Shown here piece by piece: positions 1 through 11,800 of a stretch of 64,000 nucleotides of DNA. Below the pieces are notes generated by a model. It did not search any database. It was not told where the DNA came from and saw only the letters and a list, made by a program, of their open reading frames with translations. The translations under genes and the position numbers were made by a program. Source of the stretch: JAVVHE01 sp032249695. GTDB taxonomy: Bacteria; Pseudomonadota; Alphaproteobacteria; Sphingomonadales; Sphingomonadaceae. The DNA lies in the NCBI GenBank assembly GCA_032249695.1, contig JAVVHE010000005.1, forward strand, positions 74,566 through 138,565, written 5' to 3'. Numbering within the stretch: position 1 is the first letter of the stretch; each line of letters starts with the position of its first letter.

Positions 1-1974
1 CCGCGCCCCGTCGCGCGCGCGGCGGTGCTGCCGCTGTTCGAGCAGTCGCTGGCGAACGCCGGCCTTGCGCTGGTGCCGCAGGGCGAGGGCTTCCGCGTGC
101 TTCCCGCCGACCAGGCGCGATCCGCGGCTCCGCCCGCGGGCGCGGGGCAGACGTTTGGATACGGGCGCGAGGTCATCCGGCTGCAGTTCGTGTCGGCCGA
201 CCAGCTGAAGCGCCTCATCGATCCGATCCTGCCCGGCGTCATCGCCGGCACCGACCCGGCGCAGAACGCAATCATCGTGACAGGCGCCGCGGGCCAGCGC
301 GAAAGCGTGCGCGACCTCATGCGGCAGTTCGATGTCAACTGGCTGCGCGGTGTCAGCTTCGGGCTGTTCGTGCCGCGGAAGACCGATGCGCGTCTGATCG
401 CGCCCGAGCTGGAGAAGCTGCTGAACGCACCCGACGCTCCGACGCGCGGGCTGGTGCGGCTGATCGCGATGGAGCGGCTGAACGGCATCCTCGCGATCTC
501 GGGCCAGGCGCAATATCTCGACGACGTGCGCCGCTGGGTCGAGGTGCTCGACCGCGAGGGCGAGAGCGCCGAGCCCAGGCTGTTCGTCTACCGGGTCCAG
601 AACGGCCGCGCCGCCGACCTCGCCGCGGTCATTTCCACTGCGTTCAACGGCGGCGGCACGGTGGGGCCAGGCGGAGCGCGCTCGCCCGGCCAGCCCGGCG
701 GCTTCGGCGTCACGGGGGGCGGCGCGTTCGGCGCCGGGCCGGGTGGAGCATCGTCGCCGGGTTTCGGCTTCGGCGGGCGCATCACGAGCGGCGGACAGCA
801 GCCCGGCTATTTGCTGGGCGAGACGCCGACCGGCCCGATTGCCGGCAGCGGCGGCGTTCCAACGCTGGGCGGGTTCGCGGGCAACGGCGTCGCTGCGGGC
901 GCGAGTGTCGGTGGGCTGAACGCGGTGCCGTCGCAGAACCGGCTGTCGACGGCAGCGCCGGGCCTGCAGGCGCAGGGGCAGGGCGGGACTGCGCTGGGTG
1001 CGACGATCACGGCCGACGAGACCAACAACGCGATCCTGGTGTTCGGCACCCCGCGCACCTACGCGATCATCGAAAGCGCGCTGCGCCAGCTCGATACGCC
1101 GCCCGCGCAGGTGCTGATCGAAGCATCGGTCAGCGAAGTGACGCTGACCGATCAGCTGCGCTACGGCCTTCAGACGATCTTCAAGACGAATACCGGCGAT
1201 GTGACATTGTCGGAGAACACGGGTTCGGGTGGCGGCGTGACCTCATCGGGTCCGCCCTTCACTGCGCTGTCGCAGATTACGCGCGTCTTCCCCGGCTTCA
1301 GCTATCTCTACACCAACGGCGACATCTCGGCGGTGCTGAATGCGCTTGAGGGGCTGACCAAGGTGAATGTGCTGTCTTCGCCGAAACTGATGGTGATCAA
1401 CAACCAGACGGCGTCGCTGCAGGTTGGCAACCAGGTGCCGGTGGTGTCGGCGAGTGCCACCTCGACGCTGACGACCGTGGGCGGCGCGATCACGAACCAG
1501 ATCGACTACCGCGATACGGGCGTGATCCTGAAGATCACGCCGCGCGTGAACGCTGGCGGGCTGGTGCTGCTGGATATCGCGCAGGAGGTTTCCGACGTGA
1601 CGCAGGGCGCGGGCACCCTCGCGCAGTCGACCTCGCCCACCTTCAGCACGCGCCGCATCGCCACTTCGATCGCGGTGCAGGACGGGCAGACGATCGCGCT
1701 CGGTGGCCTCATCAGCGATAACCGCCAGCGCGGCCGGTCGGGCATTCCGTTCCTCAGCCGCATCCCGATCATCGGAGGCGTGCTGTTCGGATCGACGAAC
1801 GACCGCACGACGCGGCAGGAGATCCTGATCCTGCTGCGCCCGCGAGTCGTGCGCAGCCAGAGCGACGGACGCGCGGTGACGCAGGAGCTGCTCGACAAGA
1901 TCCGCACCGTGCGCGGCCTGTTGCCAGACGTGCAGCCAGAGGGCACGCCGCCGCTCACTCCACGCCGGAAATGA
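1..1974 (+). CDS. gspD: Type II secretion secretin GspD (5' end outside window)
   Basis: Outer-membrane secretin that forms the exit pore of the type II secretion system. The frame is open from base 1, so the signal peptide and most of the N0 domain lie upstream; the GTG at 25 is unlikely to be the true start. Visible parts are N1 (from VIRLQFVSADQL), N2 (SFGLFVPRKTDARLIAPEL) and N3 (LFVYRVQNGRAADLAAVIS). A very Gly-rich loop follows at about bases 640-1000. The secretin core begins near base 1060 (QVLIEASVSEVTL), with NVLSSPKLMVINNQTA, VGNQVPVVS, YRDTGVILKITPRV and the terminal block IALGGLISDNRQ...ILILLRPRVV. The C-terminal S-domain is short, if present at all. The stop overlaps the gspK start (ATGA), indicating coupling. 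Family assignment is secure; GspD rather than another secretin rests on the gspK neighbour. Confidence 0.93.
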   Translation, partial: PRPVARAAVLPLFEQSLANAGLALVPQGEGFRVLPADQARSAAPPAGAGQTFGYGREVIRLQFVSADQLKRLIDPILPGVIAGTDPAQNAIIVTGAAGQRESVRDLMRQFDVNWLRGVSFGLFVPRKTDARLIAPELEKLLNAPDAPTRGLVRLIAMERLNGILAISGQAQYLDDVRRWVEVLDREGESAEPRLFVYRVQNGRAADLAAVISTAFNGGGTVGPGGARSPGQPGGFGVTGGGAFGAGPGGASSPGFGFGGRITSGGQQPGYLLGETPTGPIAGSGGVPTLGGFAGNGVAAGASVGGLNAVPSQNRLSTAAPGLQAQGQGGTALGATITADETNNAILVFGTPRTYAIIESALRQLDTPPAQVLIEASVSEVTLTDQLRYGLQTIFKTNTGDVTLSENTGSGGGVTSSGPPFTALSQITRVFPGFSYLYTNGDISAVLNALEGLTKVNVLSSPKLMVINNQTASLQVGNQVPVVSASATSTLTTVGGAITNQIDYRDTGVILKITPRVNAGGLVLLDIAQEVSDVTQGAGTLAQSTSPTFSTRRIATSIAVQDGQTIALGGLISDNRQRGRSGIPFLSRIPIIGGVLFGSTNDRTTRQEILILLRPRVVRSQSDGRAVTQELLDKIRTVRGLLPDVQPEGTPPLTPRRK

Positions 1975-2825
1975 TGCCAAACCAGCGGCGCGAGGGCGGT
2001 TTTGCGTTGCTCGCCGCGCTCGCCGCGTGCCTGCTATTTGCGGCGCTGGCATATCAGCTGATCGCGCGCAGCTCGGCGAGCGTGGCGCTGGCGCAGGCCG
2101 AGCTCGACCGAGCGCAGCTGTCGGCTGCGGCCGATGCGGGGCTGGTGCTGGCGATCACGGGGCTGACGCAACCCGCCGATCGCGGCCGGTGGGAGATCGA
2201 CGCGCGCACGCGAAGCGCGGAATTCCGTGGGATTCCGCTGCGCATCACGGTAGAGGACGAGCGCGGCAAGATCCCCGTGAACCTGCTCGACGAGCGCCAG
2301 GTGGAGCGCATGTTCGAAGCCGCAGGCGCCGACCGCCGCCAGCGCGCGATCCTCACCGACAGCTTCCTCGATTGGCGCGACGACGACGATCTCCAGCGCA
2401 TCAACGGCGCCGAAACCCGTGATTACGCGCAGTTAGGCTATCGCGCGCGCAACGGGGCGTTGCGGGGCGTAGAGGAACTGGCGCGGCTGCGCGGCATGAC
2501 GCCTGCAATCTACGCGCGGCTCGCGCCCGCCTGCACCGTGTTTTTCGGCGAAAGCGGCGGCTTCTCGATCCGTAACGCCCAGCCGCTCGCGCTCGACGTG
2601 ATGGCGGGTTTCGCGCGCGGCAGCCCGGCGGTGGAGGACCGTCGGCGCGAGCTGAGCGGCCAGGCCCCGCTCGCCACACGCGCCACGATCGAAAGCTATG
2701 TCGGCCGCCCGCTGACCATCCGCATCGAGGCGCGCGGCAGCCGAGGGACGCGTCTGCGCCGGGCCACGGTTGTCGAACTGACCGGCCTGCCCGGCCGCCC
2801 CGTCCTGATCCGCGCGCGGCTGTAG
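1971..2825 (+). CDS. gspK: Type II secretion minor pseudopilin GspK
   Basis: Minor pseudopilin of the type II secretion pseudopilus tip, 284 aa. The N-terminus RREGGFALLAALAACLLFAA is a class III prepilin signal: cleavage after GG, then a hydrophobic helix beginning with Phe. As in GspK proteins, the usual Glu at +5 of the mature protein is absent. The middle carries the GspK hallmark SFLDWRDDDDLQRINGAE, an Asp-rich metal-binding segment, and VEELARLRGMTP, a helix-hairpin-helix-like SAM region. It overlaps gspD by 4 bases and ends only 7 bases before the stop of the convergent giant exoprotein gene. It is somewhat shorter than typical GspK proteins (about 300-330 aa). No further T2SS gene follows, so this is the 3' end of the operon. 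Confidence 0.85.
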   Translation: MMPNQRREGGFALLAALAACLLFAALAYQLIARSSASVALAQAELDRAQLSAAADAGLVLAITGLTQPADRGRWEIDARTRSAEFRGIPLRITVEDERGKIPVNLLDERQVERMFEAAGADRRQRAILTDSFLDWRDDDDLQRINGAETRDYAQLGYRARNGALRGVEELARLRGMTPAIYARLAPACTVFFGESGGFSIRNAQPLALDVMAGFARGSPAVEDRRRELSGQAPLATRATIESYVGRPLTIRIEARGSRGTRLRRATVVELTGLPGRPVLIRARL

Positions 2826-2832
2826 CCGCGGC

Positions 2833-5800
2833 TCAGCGCGGCGGGGCGGGGCAGTTCGCAGGCCGCGGATTCTGGTCGCAGGGGTCTGTGCGGCCCGAGA
2901 AGCCCAGCACCTGCACGAGGATGCGGCTGATCGCGTCAAGCGCGCGCCGCGCGGTGGTGTTGTTCGCCACATCGCGTGCAACCGCCGCCGCCGCCGCCGC
3001 CTGCGCCGCACCCGCGCTATTAGCGCCGACATTGACGACCGCGCCCGCGGGCACGCCGAACGATTGGCCGCCGACCTGGAAGTTGTCCGCATTCGCAACC
3101 GACAGCGCCGCCACGAACAGGTTGCCCGCGACCCGGACGCCCGCGTCGCCCGCGTCGACCGTGCCCGCGGGCGCGATCAGGAACACGTTGGGCGCTGCTA
3201 TGCCCGGCGCCGGCTGGAACGCGGCGATACCGGCGCCCGCCACACCCGACAGCGCATCGACCTCGCTGAACAGATTGGGGCTGATGCGCACCGAAACGGG
3301 TGGGAAGTTCGCGCTCGTCCGCGCGCCCTGGCCCGCGTTTACGTCTCCATTTGCGGAGAACAGCGTGATGTCGCCGCCGCCCTGCGTGAACAGGCGGCTC
3401 TGGTTCAGCAGGAAATCGCGGTCCACGAAGCCGCTGATCGGGCCGCCGCGGAGCGTCAGGAAGCCTTCGAAGCCCACCGGGATGGCGGTGATGGTTTCCA
3501 CATTCACCGGCTGCCCGGTCGACAGTCGCGTCGCACGCTGGCCGAGCGCGAGCTGCTGGCCGATATAGCCAAGGCGCGCCGCCTGCTGCGACGTCGCAAC
3601 CGTTGACCCGCCGAGCACGCGGCCACCCGGCCCGAGAACCGTGACCGAGCCGCCGCGGGATGTCTGAACCGTCGACAGCCGGAGGTCGAGATTGCCCGTG
3701 GCGACGGGGTTCGCCGAGCCGGACGCGCCCGAGCCGAGGTTGTTCTGCGTGTAGCCGCGCGACGGCGGGAACAGCACGTTGATCGCAGCGTAGCTGCGGC
3801 TCGGACGGCCGAAGGACGGGCTGGTTGGAATGGAGGTCTGCACCATTTCATTGAAGAACAGCTGGTTCAGGAATTCGCGCTGGTTAAGCAGAGGCAGCGC
3901 CGCGAACGCCCGATAGGCTTGATCGGACGTAACATTGACGGTCCCGAATGCGGCGGTCAGCTGGTCCGGGTAGGTGGCCTGAAGATAGCCGAGCAGCAGC
4001 GGCGCATAGATGGGCCGCGACCGATCGAATACGAAACGCCCATTGGCGTCGGTGCTGAACGCGAACAGCTCGTCGGGCAGCGCGGCGCTGTTCGCCGGGT
4101 TGAGATAGCTCTCGCGCAGCCCCGCATAGTTGATGCCCTGTGCGACACCGAAATTGACACCCACGGTCGCGCCTTGGCTGCCGAACCACGGATTATACTC
4201 GTTACCGACGCTGAGGATGCCGCCGCCATAGGATTGGCGGCTTTGCCCAGTGGTCGCGGAGTTGAGGAACGGTCCGGCGTCGCGCCCGGCATCGAGGTAG
4301 AAGGCGCCCGGTCCGCCGACGACGAAGCTGTTGCCATCGATCACCGGCAGCTGCTGCGCGCTGTTGCCGACTCCCGCCGGAGCGACGCGCGATGTGCCAA
4401 CGATATCGCGGCCCGCGGCCACCCGCGTGACATCGCTGGCGCGCACGTTCTGGCCGGTGAACACCGCGTTGGTGATATCCCTCCCCGCAAAGAGCCGCCC
4501 CGCCTTGGGCAGGTTGAGGATCAGCGACTGGATGTCCGCGCCTGCCAGAACGCGGACGGCAACGGGATCGCCGGCATGCGTGATGCGCGCATTGTGAAGC
4601 TGACGGCGCGCGGCATCGCTTGTCGATGGCAGCACAGCCGGCCAGATGAACGGCCGGCCAGCCCGCACCGCCTGCTGCTGTGGCGCATCGAACACCGTGA
4701 AATAGCCGGGTAGCAGCCCCGGATCGCTATCATCCATGTTGATCGCGACGCGCTGCAGCGTGTTGCCGGCGTAGAGTTCCAGCTGGCCGAGCGGGCCCGG
4801 TACCATGAACAATTGGTAATCGAGAATGTCGCTCAAGGGCGCGAGCGCGAGATTGGCGGTCAGGCTGGCTGCGCGCAGCGAACCCGGTAGGATAGCGATC
4901 TGGAGGTTGCTGACGGGGAAGCTCGTCGAAATCGAATCCGATCGCGCCGTCGTTGCGCTGAGGATGTCGGCTCCTTCGAGCGTCAGCGCCACCCGACCGT
5001 TCGCGCGCAGGTCGACGCCGGCCGCTGGCGTGTAGAAGCCCCGCGACGCCTCGACCGAACCGTAATTCGTATCGCTATCGGTGACGCCGTCGCCGGCGAT
5101 GCCGCGGAGCGTCAGCGTGCCGCGCGCGGTCAGCGCGGCGGTCGCATCGGTCACGCGCACGCGCGGGAAGTTCTGCTGCACGGCTGGCTGGGTGCCGTTG
5201 AGGACGGTCACCGTCCCGGTCGACAGGACATTGCCGCCCGCGACAGCCGTCAGACTGCCGGCTCCGATATCGAACAGGCCGCCCGCGATCGCGTTCCCGG
5301 CGTGCAGCGTCACCGTGCCGCCGCCAATGGTCCACAAGGCCTGGGTCGGCTGCGAACCCGCGCCGGTCACTGACGCGGTCGTCACCGACGTGTTCGCAAC
5401 CACGGTCAGATCGATGAGCGAGCCAGCCGCCGCGCGGATCGCGATGTCGCCGCCGCCCAGCGTTCCGAATCCGGCCTGGAATAGCTGTGGATTTGTCCGG
5501 ATGTCGGTTGTCGCGCCGATCTGACCAACCCGGAAGGGGGTATCGCCGCGGCCGATATAGCGCGCCTGATTGCCGATAATGGGCCGGGTCGAACCCGCGA
5601 CGTCGCGGCGACCGAGCACGGAACCACCCGCTCGCACGCTGAGGTCGCCGCCATTTTCGAGGTAGAGCGGCGTCTGCACCAAGGCGTTGCGGGTCGGCGC
5701 AGCGAGGCCGGCCGCTTGCAGCGACGGGCCGAGGCTCTGCTGCAGATTGACAGTCTGAACGAAGCTCGCCGGGTTGACGCTGATGCCCGCGATCGTCCGC

Positions 5801-8800
5801 GCGGCGAGGTTGGCGCGTTGACCCGAAGTATAGATCGCGGTCGATCCGCCCTGGAACACCCCCGAGCCCGCTGCGCCGGGCACCGTCGTGTCGATATTGC
5901 CCGATGCCGAAAGCGCGATGTCTCCGTTGCCCGTCCGCACCGTCGTGCGGATGAATTGCGGCGATCCGATCGTTGGGGTGAACGGGGTCTGCGGTTGATA
6001 GGCGCTCGCGACGCTGGCGCGGGTGCCGTATTCGCTGTCGATCGTCGCGAGAAACTGGCTGGCGAGCGTAAGCGTCGTCACCACGCGCGTGGGCGCACCC
6101 GTTGGGCCCGTTAACGTCGCTTGCGAGCCGAGTGGCGTGAAGAACGCCGCCGCCTGCTGCGCCAGGAAGCTGCGCACACTTGTCGGCGCGCTCTGAAGCT
6201 CAAGCGTCACCGCCGTGTTCGGTCCCGCCTGTCGGATCGAGGCTGCAAACGCTTGCGCGAAGTTCGCCGCCGCGACCACGGGAGCAAGCTCAGCGTCGGT
6301 GCCCGCCACGACGCGGAGCGGGAGGCCATACTGGGCGCTGCGAACGGTCGCGCTTGGCGTATAGCTCGTTTGCCCGGTGACGGTCAGAGCCGCGTTCGTG
6401 CCTGCCGCGGTTGCGAGCGGATCGGCCCCCGCCGCCGAACCGGCGGTGATGCGGAGCGTTGCGCTGTCGACCGCGCGGCCGTTCGGCAGGATCGGGAACA
6501 CCTCGGCGGATCCGGTCGGATCGCCGTTTCCGGCGGCGCTCGCCGCATTCGCCCCGGCGCTGTAGGCGACCGGGATCGGCTGATCGATGCTGACGACACC
6601 GCCCGGGGTGAAGCTGTTCGCCTGCCCGAAGGACAGGCTGAGCGCGCGCGTTGACGCGAGACCCGGAACATAGTTGGTCAGCGTGCCGCAATCGCCGAAG
6701 CCGGGGCACACTGGAAGGATTGCAGCCGCATACTGCCGCGTGCCGCCGCCCAGCGCGTAGGCGAGCGCGTCCGGCGTCGTTTGATCGCGGAACGTGAAGA
6801 ATCCGTCAGAGATGCTGGCGCCGATCCTCACCGCACCGCCCGCGCGCATTGAGATCGCGGGAGCGGCGCCATCGGCGCGTCCGCCGACGCGGTAGACGAA
6901 GGTCGTGTAGTTCGCGAGCAGCGCGCCTTCGTTGCCGAACGGAACCGACAGACCACCACCGATGCGGGGTTGGATTACTCCGTCGGCCAGAGCGCGCGCG
7001 GTATCGACTGTGCCCGCGCCGAGATTCCAGTTGGACGTAAGCGCGATGTTGCCGCCGTAGCTGAGCTCGACACCCGGCCGCGCGACGAAGTTCGGGCTGG
7101 CGGTCAGCCCGCCGAGCTCCTGGCCGGTCGCGAGCTGGAAGCCCTGGACGAAGCCCGGGATGGTATTGGGCGCGGTGTCCGCGAACAGATTGGCCCGGCC
7201 CGCGGCGGTCTGAGCCACGTTCACCGTCGCAGTGTTGCCCGCGACCGTGACGCCGGTCAGCGCTGCGTCGGCGGCCGCTGCCGCGAGGTCGTAGCGGCGG
7301 ACGGCTTCCAGGCTGACCTCGCGCGCGCCGCTCACGGTGCCGCGCGCGGATACCGGTACGGTCACCGCGCCCGTGGAGCCACCCGCGGGCGCGCGCACCG
7401 TCAGCGTGCCGCCGAGATCGCCCTGCGCCAGCCGATAGAAGGTCTGGCTGTTGCGGATGTCGGTCACCAGACGGTCGCCGGGCCGTAGTGCCCGCACGTC
7501 GATCAGCGACCCCTCAGCGAGCGTGATCGTGCCGCCGCGATCGGTGCCGATCGTCACGTTGCCGCCCCTCGCCTGGCGGCTGTCGTCCGCGCCGTAGCCG
7601 GAGGCGGTCGCGATCAGACGGCCGGACCCGGCGAGCGTGACGCCCGAAGTGCCGTAGAGCTCGATCGCACCGCCGACGATGCCGCCGGTGTTGATGGTGC
7701 CGGCGACGCTGACCGTGCCGCCCAGCGCCGAAAGCCCGATCTGCTGCGCCGCGAGCGTTTGGCCCGCGCCGAGCGCGAGGTCGCCCGCCCCGGTCGTCAG
7801 CTGCACCAAGCCGTTGAACGCTGCGAGCCGCGGCGCGAGCGCGCCGAGATCGAGGCTGCCGCCGCTCTTGACGCTGAACGATCCACCACCGCCGGGGGCG
7901 GAGGCGTTCAGCGCGCCGCCGAGCGTGACTGCGCCGGGCGTCTCGATCTCGATCGCGCCCGCGTTACCCTGCGCTCCGCCGACCGTTAGCGCGGTTTTCT
8001 GGCCCAGCATGATCGCTCCAGCCGTCGATGCGAGGCGAACGAGGCCGCCTGGAGCCGCGACCATGACCGGATCGTCGGCATCGCCAAACGTCCGCGCGAA
8101 GGCAGGCGCTTCGATTGCAGCGCTGCCAGTCGCCGTGATGCCTTGCGCCGCTTGCAGCGCCAGGCGCCCAGCGGTCGCGCGCAGGCGCGTGTCGGTGACG
8201 CTGATTGTCTGCCCGCTGATGCTGAGATTGGCGCCCGGCAGTCCGGTGGGCACAGCGGCGCTTACCGTCGCGCCTGCCGCGCTGAAGCTGACCGCGCCGC
8301 TGCTCGCGAGCGCTAGGCTTGGCAGCGGCGGCTCGGTCCCGAGCGGGGTCGCGGGCGATGCATCGGCGATAAACGGTGCGTTGATCGTCAGCTGGCCCGT
8401 GCCGGCGTTCAGCGACCCCACGCCGTCGTAGCGCACGCCGCTGCTGGCGCTGAGCGTGGTGCCGCCGCCAAACGCGTTGCTGTCGATCGCGCCGGATCCG
8501 AAGCTGAGCGTGGTTGCGGTGATCGCCAGCGTCTGCGTGCCGCAAGTCGTCGCGCAGCCGCCCACTGTGACGCCCGAGCTGTTCAGGAGCCGCGTCGCAC
8601 CCGCGGTGATCGCGACCGCGCCCATGGTGCTGCTGGAGGCAAAACCAGGCGTATCGAGCGTCAGCGCGCCGAAGGCGAGCGTGCCCGGCCGGAACTGGAT
8701 CGGCGAGGCGCTGCGCAGCGTAAGGTTTGCACCCGTCAGCCGCCCTGCGAGCGTGCCGTTGATCGTCAGGCTACCAGCTACCGGCTGGTCCGCAAACGCG

Positions 8801-11800
8801 ATCGCTGCGGCGCCGAGCGCAACGTTGCTGGCGCTGATTGCCGGCGCGCCGCCGCCAGCAGGCGTCGCGATCGACAAACCGCCGGTCGAGTCAGCGAGCA
8901 GGCTATTGCCCGTCAGCTGCGCGAGGCCGATCGACAGCATCGGCGCCGCTCCGCTTGCGGTGACGTTGGTCCGTGTGACGCTCCGCGCTGCGCCAGCGCT
9001 CAGCCGTAGCAGCGCGCCGACGCCGGACTGGCCGCCACTGCCGCCCGCGATCAGGTAGTTGCCCGTGCGCGGATCGGCGATCGTCCCCGTCGCGGTCAGC
9101 ACCGAGCCGTCCGCCACCGTGATCGACGACCCCGCCCCGTCGACCGCCAGCAGCAGCTCAGGCGCAGTCAGCGCCGCTCCGCCACTGTTTGCGACCGTGA
9201 TCGAGCGGCCGGTGATCGACAGGCTGGTCGTGCCGTCGGCGTTGTCGGTGCGCGTGCCGCCGATCAGCAGGCTTGCCGAGTTGAGCGTATTGAGCGTCGT
9301 TGTGCTGACGAGGATTGTGTTCGCTGGCGCGGTGGCGGGCGGTGCGCTGCCGAACAGCAGGAAGGCCTGGCCCGCGATGTCGGTCGACGACGCGCGCCCG
9401 CCGCTCGCCGGGCTGGTGAGGAACGACGATTGCGCGGCGAGGCTGAGGATCGGCTGGAGCACCAGCCGCCCAGCGTCGATGGTCGCGCGCGGCGGGGTTT
9501 GGGCGTTGCGGTCGGCCAAGGCGGCGGAGGCGGTGGTGGCATCGGTCGTCGCGATGTTCGAAAACCGCCGGAAAACGTCCTGCGTCTGCACGCTGAACGA
9601 GCGCACGACACTTTCGCGGATGTTCGTGCCCTGGATCGCGTAGTAGCCGCCGACGACCTGCGTGCCATCGGGCAGCGTGCGGGCAAGACCGGCAACGCCC
9701 TCGCCATATTCGGGCTGCTCGACGATGCGCACGCCGCCTGGCAGCAGCGCATAGCGCGCCGGGAGCAGCGTGTAGCTGCCGTCTGGCAGCCCGTTGACGC
9801 CGGAAAGCGCCACGCTGCGGCCAACATTTGGCCCATAGAGCGCGGCATAATCGGCCGAGTAGATCGGATCGAACGCTGCCAGCGCCTTCGTGCTGAGGCC
9901 CGGCACGATCGCATAGACCTGGCGTCCATCGGCGAACTGGAAGCCGCCGTTGCCGCTGAACTGATCGCTGTTCAGCCGCGACAGCACATCGCGCGATCCG
10001 CCGACGCCCGGGATGAACTCGTATGCGTAGACCTCGCCGCCGCCGGTGAGGTCGACGGTCGCGGCCTGACGCAGATCGATTGCCGAGCCTGCGATGTTGA
10101 GCGTCGCTGCGGGCGCAGCGGTCAGCGGGCTGCTGGTCGTCGGCGTGAAGAAATACTGAACCTGATCCTGCGTGGTGCCATAGGGTATCCGCAGTCCGTT
10201 CGCCGATACGCTGGTGACCGATCCCGCCAGCAGCGTGACCCGCGTGGTCGCAGGCGCCACCACCTGCCCGCCGATCGACAGTGGCGCGTTGCCACCCAGC
10301 GTCAGCGTCGACAACGGCGCGCGCAGCACGCCCGCCTGTTCGATGGCGGCGGCCTGGATCGAAAGGTTTGCGCCCGCCGCATAGGGCGCGTCCGGAGTCG
10401 CTTGGGTCGTGCGCTCGATGCGGATGATCGCAGCCGGCCCCGACGAGGCGACCGCGTAGGTGGAGCCAGTGGTGGGATAAACCTGCGCGGCGGCCAGCGT
10501 CAGATTGCCGGCCGCCTGCGTCTGCCCGATGAGCGACGGCAGCACCGCGATCCCGGGGTTGGCGAAGTTCGCTTCCAGTTGCTGCGTGCCAAGCAGCCGC
10601 ACGTCACCCGCAGCCTGCAAACGCACGTTCGCGAGGCTGCGATCGAACAGCACCGCGCCCTTGAGGTCCAGCGCCTGCGCCGCGAAGGTGGCGCTGCCCT
10701 GGCCCGGCGTGCCGAGCGCGATGTTCGGGACGGTCTGCGCGATCGAGGCGAAGCGGATCAGCGGCGCGTTGACGGTGAGCGGTCCCGTCCCGCCCACGCG
10801 CGCGACAAAATTCGCAGCCGCGAAATTCTGGTTGTCCGATGGAGCGTTCGTCAGCTGGAAGCTGCGGCCGAGCGTCAGCGTGACCGCGCCGTCCCCCGTC
10901 AGGCTGCCGCGCGCGAACACGGCATCGAACCCCGCCTGCGTTAACTGATCGGCAGCGATGACATTGTCCTGCGAACCAGTCCCCGCGCTCGCCCGCAGGA
11001 TCGGATTGAGACTATCGAGCGTGCCGCCCTGCGCCTGCGGGGCGCCACCGCGCGCGTCGATAATCCCCGGTGTGATGCGCCCGCCGCCCCCGAGCACGAG
11101 GCTGCCTGCGTCGCTCCACTGCGGCGTCAGCTGGTAGGCGCCGCTTGCGGTCAGCCGCGCATAGCGGTCGCTCGCGCCCGAAAGGCTGAGCCGCGCACCC
11201 AGATCGAGCACCACCGACCGAGCCGCGGTCGTTGCGGGAACGTTATTGACACCGCTGATGATCGAGCTGCCGAACTGCGGTTCGGTGAACAGCGTCCCCG
11301 ATGCGAACAGTCGCGATGCGCTGGAGAGCGTGCCGCCCGGCACCAGCCGCCCGTCGGCGACGGGTGCACCGCCCGGTGTTGTCGCGCGCGGGTTGAGAAG
11401 GCTGATGCCCGAAAGATCGGTGACGCTGCCGCTCGCCAGCCGCACACCCGTTCCGGGCGTCAGCTGCCCCGCGATGAACAGCGGCCGCTGGAACGCAACC
11501 TCGGCGTTCGTCAGCACGCGGCCGGTCGCATCGCGAAGGCCGAGCGCGTTCGGATCGCCTTCGACGATCGATCCGTCGGCGCGGGTCGCGAACACGTCCG
11601 AAAGCTGGCGGATCGCGATCGGCGCGGCCTGGGGGTCGATCGTCTCGAAGAGCGGAAATAGCTGCTGCGCCTGCGCGATGGTGCCGCCCGGCAGCCGGAT
11701 GGTGCCCTGGTTCAGCAGACCCTGCACATTGAGCGCCGCGCCCGCGGCGCCCGTGACGCTGGCGCCCGGCGCCACGATCAGCTCGCTGAAGCCGCCCAGG

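Noticed and set aside
588..1058. Pro-rich minus-strand frames in the gspD glycine-rich loop
   Set aside because: They are the complement of the Gly-rich linker; poly-Pro arises from poly-Gly codons.
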